A stretch of DNA of 64,000 bases from the NCBI GenBank assembly GCA_026826555.1, contig JAKSZT010033094.1:1829015-1893014 (forward strand), read 5' to 3'. Under the pieces are notes generated by a model that ran no database searches, was not told the origin of the DNA, and saw nothing but the letters and a program-made list of their open reading frames with translations. Positions within the stretch are counted from its first letter, which is position 1, and each line of letters opens with the position of its first letter. Shown piece by piece: positions 43,436-54,089 of the stretch. Source of the DNA: Tolypeutes matacus (taxonomy: Eukaryota > Chordata > Mammalia > Cingulata > Chlamyphoridae). The position numbers and the translations under genes were made by a program.

Positions 43436-46142
43436 TTTGTGTACTATGTTCTTATATTGACTTACAATCAATTTTAAAATATAGAACTCAGTGAATTGTG
43501 AAAACACTATAGTGATTACTTTTCCAAATATGTAAAATACATGTTTTATTGATTGTATTGCACTTATATTGACTTACAGTCAATGTGAAAATAGAGAAAT
43601 CTCTTAGTGGAATTTGAATATACTATCAAGATTAGTTTTGAAAACTATGTAAAATACATGCTTTATTGAGAGTTATGTACTTATATTGACTCACAATCAA
43701 TATTAAAACAGAACTCAGTGAACTGTGAAAACTCTATAGTGTTTCATTTTCAAAATTATGTAAAATACGTGCTTTATTGAGTGCTATATACTTATATTGA
43801 CTTACAATGTTAAAACACAGAACTCACTATGGAACAGGAAAAACACTATCACGATTAGTTTTCAAAACTAAGTGTATGCTTTATTTAGTGCTATGAAATT
43901 GTACTGACTTGCAACCAAGGCTAAAACACAGAACTCAACTCACTTGCTGAAATGCAAAAAAAAATTTAGTGATTTGTTTGGAAAACTAGGTAAATTATAT
44001 GTTTAATTCATTATCGTGTACTTGTGCTGATTTACAATCAATATTAAACACAGAACTGACTTATTGAACTGTGATTGCACTATCATGGTCAGTTTTGGAA
44101 AACTAAGTAAAAACATGCATTATTATGTGCTATGTACATGTACTGACTTACAATCAATGTTAAAACACAGACTCAGTGAAATGTGGAAACACTAAAGTGA
44201 TTTGTTTTGAAAACTAAGTACTCTACGTGCTTTATTGAGAGCTGTGTATTTATATTGACTTACAATCAATGTTAAAACCACAAAATTCACTTAGTGAACT
44301 GTGAAAACACTATAGTGATTTGTTTGGAAAACTGTGTAAAATACAGGCTTCTTTGACCTCTATGTACATATATTGACTCAGAATCAATGTTGAAACAGAA
44401 CTCAACTTGTAAATTGTGAAAACGCTATACTGATTATTTTTTTAAACTATGTAAAATACATCGTTTATAGTCTGCTATATACTTATATTGACTTACAATG
44501 TTAAAACACAGAATCCTTTTAGTGAACTGTGGAAACACTACCGGGATTAGTTTTTTCAAACTATGGAAGATACATGTGTTTTGGTTGCTATGCATGTATA
44601 TAGATTTAAAGTCAATGTTAAAGCACAGAACTCACTTAGAGAACTGTTGAAACAGTATAGTGATTAGTTTAGAAAACCAAGTAAAATACAAGCTTTATTG
44701 AAAATTATGTATTTATATTGAATTACAATCAATGTGAAAACAGAGTATTCACTTAGTGAACTGAGAAAATTCTAAGGAGATTAGTTTTGAAAACTAAATA
44801 AAATACATGCTATATTGAGTGTAATGTTCTTATATTGACTTACAATCAATTTTAAAAGCAGAACTCACTTAGTGAACTTTGAAAACACTATAGTGATTAG
44901 GTTTGAAACTATGTAAAGTACATTTTCTGAGTAAAATATATTTATGCTGACTAGCAATCAATGTTAAAATACAGACCTAACTTAGTGAACTGTGAAAACA
45001 TAGTGATTGCTATTTCAAACTATGTAAAATATAGGTTTTATGGGCTGCTATGTACTTATATTGACTTACAGTCAATGTTAAAACACGGAATTCACTTTGT
45101 GAACTTTGAAAACACTACAGTGATTAGTTTGGAAAACTTTGTAAAATACATGCTTTATTGGCTGCTTTGTGCTTATATTAACTTACAATGTTAAAACACA
45201 GAACTCACATAGTATCCTGTGAAAACACTGTCATGATTAGTTTTGAAAACTGAGTAAAATGCATGCTTTATTGAGTCTATGTTCTTGTATTGAATTAAAA
45301 GCAATATTAAAAGCACAAATTCTTGTAGGAACTGTGAAAACACTATAGAGATTGGTTTGGAAAACTGTGTAAAATAGTGGCTGTATTAAGTCCTATGTAC
45401 TATATTGATACATAATCAATTTTAAAACACAGAACTCACTTGGTAAATGGTGAAATCTCTATAGTGAATAGTTTTTTAAACTACATAAAATACATTCTTT
45501 ACTGACTGCTATTTATTTATAATGACTTACAATGTTAAAACACAGTTCCCTCTAGTGAAGTATGAAAACACTATAGTTATTACACTTTTAAACTATGAAA
45601 AATACATAATTTATTTACTGCTATGTATTTATATTGATATAAATCAGTGTTAAAACAGAGAACTCAGTGAACTGTGAAAACAATATAGTGACTAGTTTTG
45701 AAAACTAAGTAAAATATTGAATAATATCTACTTATATAGCCTTGCAATCAATGTTAAAACACAAAAATCACTTAGTGAACTGCAAAAGACTATCATGATT
45801 AGTTTTGAGAACTAAGTAAAACACATGACTTATAGAGTGCTATGTACTTGCATTGATGTATAATCAATGTTGAAGCACAGACCTCACTAAGTGAACTTGA
45901 AAACACTATATGGAATAGTTTTGAAACTATGTAAAATACATGCTTTCTTGAGTGTGATATACTTATATTGACTTACAATCTATGTTAATACACAGAACTC
46001 TCTTAGTGAACTGGGAAAACACTATAGTGATTAATTTGGAAAACTATGTAAAATACATGCCTTATTGACTGCTATGAATTATAATGACTTAAAATCAATG
46101 TTAAAACACAGAACTCACTTGGTGAACTATTATAACAGTAGA
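43436..46142 (+). repeat. Satellite array A1, ~117-bp monomer
   Basis: About 23 diverged head-to-tail monomers. Consensus landmarks in order are GACTTACAATCAATGTTAAA, ACACAGAACTCACTTAGTGA, ACTGTGAAAACACTATAGTG, ATTAGTTTTGAAAACTAAGT and AAATACATGCTTTATTGAGT. Spacing of the GACTTACAATC landmark is 111-117 bp in the copies I measured. Small indels are common; monomers look 15-25% diverged by eye, so the array is old or edge-type. Open frames here (for example 44,961-45,194) are repeat artefacts. Confidence 0.93.
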
Positions 46143-46152
46143 ATGTTTAGTT

Positions 46153-48524
46153 GTTTTTTAATATATTTATTATTATTATTTTTTAAAGATACTTAAATTA
46201 CATAAATGTTACACAAAAAATATAGGGATTCCCATATGTCCCACTCCCCACAACTCCCACACCCTTCCATGTAAACAACATTTTTCATTAGTGTGACACT
46301 TTCATTGCAATTGATAGACACATCATGGGGCTTTGCCACTGAACATGAACCATGGTTTAGATTGTAGTCTACACTCTCTCCCACATAGTTCTGCAAGTTA
46401 TGGGATGATATAAAATGGCCTATATCTGTACATTGCAATGACACTAAGGATGATTACCAAGTCCCAAAAAAAGCCCCCATATTACAACTGTTCTTCCCTC
46501 TCCCTGTCCCCAGATCCTCCAGTGGCCACTGGCTCCACATCAATGTTGTAATTTCTTCTATTGTTAGAATACCAATATGACTATAATAGAATACCAGTAA
46601 GTCCACTCCCATCTATAGTTCATTCCCCAATCTTGAGGACTCTGGAATGGTGATGTCCATTCCATCCCTAATTGAGAAAGGGCTTTGATCCCATAAAGCT
46701 AATGGATGGGACTCTCTTGCTTGCAGTTGTAGGCTCTCTCAGTTCCTTGGTATGGTGGTCGTCAACCCTCACCTCCCTGTTAGTTGCCCTGGGTGAGTCC
46801 AATGAGCTGGGGAGTAGATTTTGCAACTCTGCTGAGGATCAGGGCTGAGCTGGCACATGTACAGCCCAAAGATTCCAGTCTCTTGGATGTACAACTACAA
46901 ATTCCAGCACCAAGTATAGGTTCAAATACAAGAGACAGATGAGTCATGTGTAGGAAAGACATAATTGAGTCCAACTCTATCACTATCAGGAGCACAAACT
47001 CCAAAGTAAGGCTCACATGCAAGGCACCAAACTCTGGAGCTATCTGTCTTACCCATAGGGCCTGGGTGTCTCCAGAGCCCTCAGGAGCCCCACTATTTGG
47101 GGTAGTATCCACTTTGGCAGTCTATGAGGTCATGCTGAGATCTGTAAAATTGTTACCTCTGGTATAACCTCCTGACTCACTTTAAAGTCTCTTAGCCATA
47201 CTTAATTGTCTTTACCCTTTCACCCTTTTATTCAAGGTCTTTTTCCAGTTGCATTGCTAGTTGGTGGTTGATAGTAATCCCTCAGTGTTAGGGAGGCTCA
47301 CTGGGGATCATGTCCCCTGCTAAGGGGAAGGTAATGCATTTATATGCTGAGCTTGGCTTAGGAAGAGACCATATTTGAGCAATAAGGAAGCTCTCTGGGG
47401 CAATCTAGGCACCCATAACAATAGATTCAGTTTCAATTTCAAGAGCAATGGCTTATAAGCATAGACATCAATATCAAGGGCCTATCAATGGGTCATCCTC
47501 CTTCACCAGCCATTGCCCCTGCACTTGGGGGGCTGTTGCTGTTTTATTAGAGAATGTGGAAGAGCTCTATAGGATGGGAATTCAATATTCTCTCAGTTAT
47601 TGTGCTAGTCTCCACCCATTGTGAGAATGCCCTGTGAACATTTGAACATATTTATATACCTTATGAATGCCCAGGTGACTTTCTTCCATTTATACCCCAG
47701 CACTGACACCCCACACCAATGATTCTCCCCTGCCCCTTGGAACCCTTCTATGATCCAACACGTCTTCAAAAATGAAGCCAATATAATATCCAAATACAAT
47801 AAGAAAATGAAACAATACTGATAGGTTTAAATATAAGAAATAAAATACATAAAAAATTAAAAAACTTTAAAATATAATAAAAAATTGCGATATTAAAAAA
47901 TAATGAAAAATATTAAAATTTTTTGGACACTTTCCCTGGGGAATAAATGGAAGAAAATGTCACTGTACATACAGGACACAAGATATTAAAGGATGAATTT
48001 ATTGTGACCTTCATTTTGTTTTCAAAGTAGTTTTAGGTCACAATAAATTCACATACAAAATACAGGGGACTCCATATACCCAACATCCTCCAAATCCCCA
48101 GTGTTCACCTGGTCCTTCTTGCAACCCTCAAACCCTCCCCCCAGTTCCCTGGACATTCCAACCCACACTGACCAATCTACCCACCTGTCAAACCCACACC
48201 TCCCAACCCAATAATATCACTACCTTCCTGTCATATCCCTTTATTGCCCAACTACACACTTTCACCTTATCATATATTACATCCTTATGGGCAATGGCTC
48301 ACAAAAAATTCTTCACCCTTTCTACTTCCTGTAAATCTACCTTCCAGAAAATAGCTTTCTGAGTCTGCTCAATTTGCTTAATTCATGGCAGCAAGGTCAT
48401 GTAATATTCGTCTTTCAATGCTGGGCTTGCTTTACTCAACATAAGGTTCTCAAGATTCTTCCATGTTTTCCTGTGTATTAGCACTGTATTGCTTCTTATA
48501 GCTGAGCAATATTCCATTGTGTGC
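46153..48524 (-). mobile_element. L1 3' UTR insertion inside satellite, minus strand
   Basis: Short-tail form, from the T-rich start at 46,153 to GCTGAGCAATATTCCATTGT at the end of ORF2. ATGTTTAGTT occurs at both edges (46,143-46,152 and 48,525-48,534), a target duplication made from satellite sequence. It carries a small internal inversion at about 47,945-48,000. Confidence 0.9.
47945..48000. other. ~55-bp micro-inversion in L1 3' UTR
   Basis: GGAAGAAAATGTCACTGTAC followed by ATACAGGACA is the reverse complement of the order in sister copies (2,811-2,860 and 32,280-32,330). Flanking sequence on both sides keeps the normal order. AATAAAT at the left edge and ATTTATT at the right edge form a short inverted repeat. 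Confidence 0.75.
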
Positions 48525-49397
48525 ATGTTTAGTTTTGATAATTAAGTAAAATACATGCATTAATGAGTGATATGTACTTATATTGACATACAATCAATAT
48601 TAAAACACAGAACTCAGTGAACTCCAAAAATGCTATCAAGATTAGTTTTTAAACCTAAGTAATACACATGGTTTATTGAGTGTTATGTACTTATATTGAT
48701 TCACAATCAATGTTAAAGCACAGAACTCTCTTAGTTAACTGCCAAAACACTATTGTGATTAAGTTGGAAAATGGGTAATAGAAATACGTATTTTAGTGAA
48801 ATGTACATATCCTGACTTACAATCAATGTTAAAAAACAGAATTCACTCAGTGAATTGTGAAAACCCTATAGTGATTGGTTTGGAAAATTATGTAAAATAC
48901 ATGCTTTATTGAGTGCTATATACTTATTTTGACTTAAAATTAATGTTAAAATGTACAACTCAGAGAAATGAGAAAACATGACCAAGATTAGTTTTGCAAA
49001 CAAAGTAAAATATATGCTTTATTGCATGCAATGTACTTATATTAACTTACAATAAATGTTAAAACAGAACTCATTAATGAACTGTGAAAACACAATAGTG
49101 ATTAGTTTTAAAAATTGTAAAATACATGCTTTATTGAGTGTTATATATTTATATTAATTTGCAATCAAGCTTAAAACAATGAACTGCAAACACCACTATG
49201 AATAGTTTTGAAAACTAATTAAATACATCATTTATTGATTCTATGTTATCATATTAACTTACAATGAATGGTAAAACAAAGAACACACTTAGTGAACTGT
49301 GAAAACACTATCTAGATTAGATTTGAAAACTAAGGAAAATACATGCTAAATTGAGTGTCATGTACATATATTGACTTACAATTTAATATTAAAAACA
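48525..49397 (+). repeat. Satellite array A2
   Basis: Seven to eight monomers of the same type and orientation as A1. It is the continuation of A1 after the L1 insertion, and ends at AATATTAAAAACAGAGCT before an L1 5' end. Confidence 0.92.
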
Positions 49398-49935
49398 GAG
49401 CTTGAAGGGAGGCAAGATGGCATCGGTTTAGGAGGGCACTCACTGACTTGCTTTCTGAGGTCAGCCAATTGTGGACAGGGTCTTGCCTGAGGGTTTGTGC
49501 TGTGGGCACATGGAGCGAGTACCTTGGGGACATCTGGAGGCAGCTCAACAGCGTGGATTGTTTGGTAGAGATTTGTGAGTTTTAAGCCTGCCTGTGGTGG
49601 TTTAACACAGATGGCTGAGCCCCACCTTAAGGAAAAAAGCTGGTTTGAGCCATGACTCCCGCCGGCAACCCATGAGAGGCAGTGTTCTCCAAGAGTGGGA
49701 GTGTTCTGGTGAAGGGTTGAGAGGGGTTTCTTTTCTGTGGATTTGGCTGCCTGGAACCCCTTGCAGCTTGGGGGAACAAAGTAGCTGGATTGAATCAATA
49801 CCAGGCAGAGGGGAGGGGCAAATCTGATAAGGAAGTTGATTTACCTAGCTGCCCAGGGATACGCTCCAGCCCCCACAGGCAACTGGTGAGAAGGAGCATT
49901 CTCTGCGAGTGGGAGGGTTCTGACAGAAGGTGAAG
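49398..49935 (+). mobile_element. L1 5' UTR first ~535 bp
   Basis: TTGAAGGGAGGCAAGATGGC is the family 5' end, with the YY1-type core CAAGATGGCA at 49,413-49,422. Two related blocks (about 49,650 and 49,863) show an internal 5' UTR repeat. It stops at GGTTCTGACAGAAGGTGAAG, where satellite in the opposite orientation begins. It may be the 5' end of the L1 that resumes at 52,805. Confidence 0.85.
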
Positions 49936-50178
49936 AAATTAATTGTAAGTGAAAACTAGTGCATAGCAGCCTTTAAACAAGGACACTTCTAGTTTCCAAA
50001 AGTCAAGATCCTGGTGCATTCACAGGGCCTTAGGGAAAAGCAGTGGTTTGACATTGATTGGAAGAGAAAACAAGTGTATAGCAACCAATTAAACAAATAA
50101 ATTGCTTAGTTTGGAAAAGTGGAGAACTTGGTGCATTCACAAGGGTTAGGTAACAACAGTGTTTTGACATTGATTTTA
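49936..50178 (-). repeat. Satellite array B, left piece (inverted relative to A)
   Basis: Two monomers whose plus-strand reading is GTGTTTTGACATTGATT, GCATAGCAGCCAATTAAACA, TTCCAAAA and GCATTCACAGAGCATTAGG. Reverse-complementing gives a diverged copy of the A monomer. Confidence 0.9.
50164..50178. repeat. Target duplication of retroposon in array B
   Basis: TTGACATTGATTTTA, repeated at 50,386-50,400 around the gap-containing insert. Confidence 0.88.
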
Positions 50179-50385
50179 TTTTATTTTATTTTATTATTTT
50201 TTTTTATTATGGGTAAAAATCAAAATTCTCACAATACATACAANNNNNNNNNNNNNNNNNNNNNNNNNNNNNNNNNNNNNNNNNNNNNNNNNNNNNNNNN
50301 NNNNNNNNNNNNNNNNNNNNNNNNNNNNNNNNNNNNNNNNNNNCCCCTGTATTTCAACTGCTCATCCCCTCCCTACCCAAAAAAC
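50179..50385 (-). mobile_element. L1 3'-end insertion in satellite B, interrupted by a gap
   Basis: Left: (TTTTA)n then TTATTATGGGTAAAAATCAA, the L1 3' end with extension, minus strand. Right: CCCCTGTATTTCAACTGC, which lies about 370-380 bp upstream in intact copies (12,840-13,225 and 23,240-23,640). The 100 N at 50,244-50,343 therefore replace roughly 370 bp. Confidence 0.85.
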
Positions 50386-50400
50386 TTGACATTGATTTTA

Positions 50401-52804
50401 AGTGAAAACAAGTGCATAGCAACCAATTAAACAAATAAATTGCTTAGTTAGGGAATGTGAAGAACTTGGTGCATTCATAGAGCATTAGGGAACAACAGTG
50501 TTTTGACATTAATTGTAAGTTAAATAATTGCAGAGTAGCTAATAAACAAGTAACTTGCCCCATTTCCAAAAGTAAAAAATGTGGTGCTTCCCCAGAGTGT
50601 TAATTAAAACCAGCATTTTGAAATTAATTCCAAGTGAAAACAATTGTGTAGTAGCCAATTAAACAAGGAAATTTCCTAGATTCCAAAACTGAAGAGCCTG
50701 GTGCATTTAAGAGTGTTATGTAAAGCCAGTGTTGTGACATTGATTGTAAGAGAGAACACGTGTGTGGCAGCCAATTAAACAAGTAATTTGCCTAGATTCC
50801 AAAAATGAAAAACCTGGATCATTCACAGAGTGTTAGGTAGATCCAGTGTTTTTACATTGATTGTAAGTTAAAACAAGTGAAGAGCACCCAATTAAACAAG
50901 TAACTTGCCTTTTTCCAAAACTTAAGAACCAGGAGCATTCAAAGAGCATTACGTAAACCCAGGGTTTTGACATTGATTGTAAGTGAAAACATGTGCATAA
51001 CAGCCACTTAAATGAATAATGAGCCTACTTTCCAAAAGTGAAGAACCTGGTGAATTCACAGAGCATTAGGTAAGCCCAGTGTTTTATCATTGATTTTTAG
51101 TGAAATCAAGTGAATAGCAGCCAATTAACCAAGTAATTTGCCTAGTTTTCTATACTGTAGAACCTGGTGCATTCAGAGAGCATTATGTAAAACCAGTGAT
51201 TTGACCTTGATTGTTAGTGAAAACAAGCACATAGCATCCAATTAAAGAAATAACTTGCCTATTTTCCAAAATCGAAGAGCCTGGTGTATTTAAGGAGTGT
51301 TCTGTAAAACCAGTGTTGTGACATCAATTGTGAGTGAGAACAATTGCTGAGTCACCAATAAAACAAGTAACTTGCCTAGTTTCCAAAATTGAAGAACCTG
51401 GTGCATTCACACATCATTATGTAAAACCACTGTTTTGACATTGATTGGAAGAGAAAACAAGTGCATAGCAACCAATTAAACAAATACATTGCTCAGTTAG
51501 GGAACGTGATGAACTTGGTGCATTCACAGAGCATTAAGAAACAACAGTGTTTTGACATTAATTGTAAGAGGAAGCAAGTGTGTAGCACCCAATTAAACAA
51601 GTAACTTGCCTTGTTTCCAAAACTGAAGAACCTGGAGCATTCACAGAGTGTAAGGTAAAATCATGGTTTTGACATTGATTGTAAGTGAAAACAAGTGCAT
51701 AGCAGCCAATTACACAAGTAAATTTCCTGCTTTCCAAAATTTAAGAACCAGGTGCTTTCAAAGAGTATTAGGTAAATCCAGGGTTTTGATATTGTTTTTA
51801 AGTGAAAAAAGTTCATTGCATCCAATTAAAAATTAAATTGCCTAGTTTCCAAAACTGTAGAACCTGGTACATTTACAGAGCTTTATGTAAAAACAGTGTT
51901 TTTGAATTGATTGCATGTGAAAACAACTGCACAGCACCAGTTAAACAAGTAACTTTCCTACTTTCCAAAACTGAAGAAACTGGTGCATTCACAGAGCTTT
52001 AGATAATACCAGTGTTTTGACATTGGTTGTAAGTGAAAACAAGTGCATAGCAGGAATTAAAAAAGTAATTTGCCTAATTTCTGAAAGTGAAGAACCTGCT
52101 GCATTCACAGAGCATTTTGTAAAATCAGTTTTCACATTGATTGTGAGTAAAAACAACTGCATAGCAGCCAATTAAACAAGTAACTTGCTTAGTTTCCAAA
52201 ACTGAAGAACCTAGTGCATTCACAGAGTGTTAGGTTAAACCAGGGTTTTGATAGTAATTGCAAGTGAAAAGGAATTCATAGCAGCCAGTTAAAAAACTAA
52301 GTTCCCTAGTTTCCGAAACTGAAGAACATGGTACATACACAGAGTGTTTTGTAAAGCCACAGTTTACCTTGATTGTAAGTGAAAACAAGTGCATAACAGC
52401 CAATTTAACAGGTAATTTTCCTAGTTTCCTGAACAGAAGTAATGGGTGCATTCACAGAACATTATGTAAAACCACTGTTTTGACAATGATTATAAATGAA
52501 AACAGGTGCATAGCAGACAATGAAACAAGTATCAGTTTTTCCAAAACTGAAGAACCTGGTGCATTCAGAGAGCGTTAGGTAAACCCAGTGTTTTATCACT
52601 GATTTTTAGTGAAAAAAAAATTGCATAACAGTCAATTAAACAAGAACTTGTTAAGGTTTAAAAACTGAGCAAGGTGGTGTATTCACAGAGCATTAGGTAA
52701 AGCCAGTGTTTTGACATTGATGGGAAGTGAAAACAAGTGTGTAGAACCCAATTATACATGGAACTTACTTACTTTTGACCACTGAAGAACCTGGTGGATT
52801 CAGA
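50401..52804 (-). repeat. Satellite array B, right piece
   Basis: About 21 monomers, spaced 115-117 bp at the GACATTGATTGTAAGTG landmark (51,671, 51,788, 51,904, 52,019). Monomers are more uniform than in A. Ungapped comparison of my consensus with the reverse complement of the A consensus gave about 84 of 117 matches. The array ends at GTGGATTCAGAGAACT before L1 5' UTR sequence. Confidence 0.92.
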
Positions 52805-53053
52805 GAACTGTCTTATATGGCCTCTACTCTAACTCTCATCAATATTATTATTAACCTTCTTCCTTTCTCACATCTTTTGATTCCTTTGGCCCTAATCATT
52901 TGCCTTCAAGGGAAGATAGAAAGAAGCAAGGAAGTAAAAAAGAAGAAAAAGTGTCAAAGAGAAAACTTAACACACACACACAGAACCACCAGCTAAATAA
53001 AACTCTAGAGGATAGAGAGAGTTTAATCAACTGAATAAACCCATCAAGATAAA

Positions 53054-54033
53054 ATGATGATTAGAGGGCAACAAAAACTTACAAACCACACTGAGAAACA
53101 GGAAGACATGGACCAGTCCAATGAACAAAGTAAAAACCAGGAAGAGATGCAGAACATCAAACAACTAATCAAAGCTTTCCAAACAAATATCATGGAACAA
53201 CTTAATGAAGTGAAGGAAGAGATTAAGGATATTAAGAAGACAGTGGGAAAACATACTGAAGAAATTGTAAACATACATAAAAAGATAACAGATATGATGG
53301 TGATGAATGGCACAATCCAAGAAATAAAAAAGACACTGGATTCACATAACAGCAGATTTGAACAGACAGAAGAAAGAATTAGTGATGTGTAAGACAATAC
53401 TTCTGAAATCAAACACATAGTAGAACAGATAGACAAAAAGATAGAAAAAAATCCAGCAGGGACTCAGGGATTTAACCGGCAACACAAAACACACAAACAT
53501 ATGCATTATGGGCATCCCAGAAGGAGAAGAGAAGGGAAACAGAACAGAAAGAGTGTTGAAGGAAATAATGGCTGAAAACCTACCAACCCTATTGAGAGAG
53601 ATGGAAGTACAGATCCAGGAAGCACAGCACACCCCAACCATATAAATTCCAACAGGCAAACTCCAAGACATATACTTGTAAAATGTCCAATATTCAAGAC
53701 AAAGAGAAAATACTCAAGGTAGCAAGAGAAAAGAGAACCATCACATACACGGGAAGCACAATATGATTAAGTGATGATTTCTCACTTGAAACCAGGGAGA
53801 CAAGAAGACAGTGGTATAACATAGTCAAAGCACTAAAAGAAAAAAACTGCCAGCAACGAATTCTCTATCCAGCAAAACTGGCATTCAAAAATGAAGGAGA
53901 GTTCAAAATATTCACAGATAAACAGAAATTAAGAGAGTATGTCAATAAGAAACCTGCACTACAAGAAATACTAAAGGAAGTTCTACAAGTTGAAAGGGAT
54001 AAACAAGGGAGGGAGAGTTGGAGGAGAGTTTAA
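53054..54033 (+). pseudogene. L1 ORF1 pseudogene
   Basis: ORF1p is the trimeric RNA-binding chaperone of the L1 particle. The first 112 codons are open and coiled-coil-like (QLNEVKEEIKDIKKTVGKHT, FEQTEERISDV), then TAA at about 53,390 and several frame changes. Later pieces are recognisable: KEKILKVAREKRTITYTG at about 53,710 and CQQRILYPAKLAFKNEG near 53,850. It ends near 54,033 after a basic tail. The full length of ~325 codons matches the family, but the product cannot be made. Confidence 0.88.
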
Positions 54034-54089
54034 AAATAACTAAAAAAAAAAAAAAAAAACAGAAACAAAACAACATATGACATACATTA

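Noticed and set aside
43436..46142. Alpha satellite or CENP-B box array
   Set aside because: The monomer is ~117 bp, not 171 bp, and no CENP-B box-like motif is visible.
46153..48524. Novel repeat distinct from L1
   Set aside because: It matches the L1 3' UTR at 30.5-33.4 kb along its length; only the micro-inversion differs.
43436..52804. CRISPR array
   Set aside because: Repeats are directly adjacent ~117-bp monomers with no unique spacers, in a mammalian context: satellite, not CRISPR.
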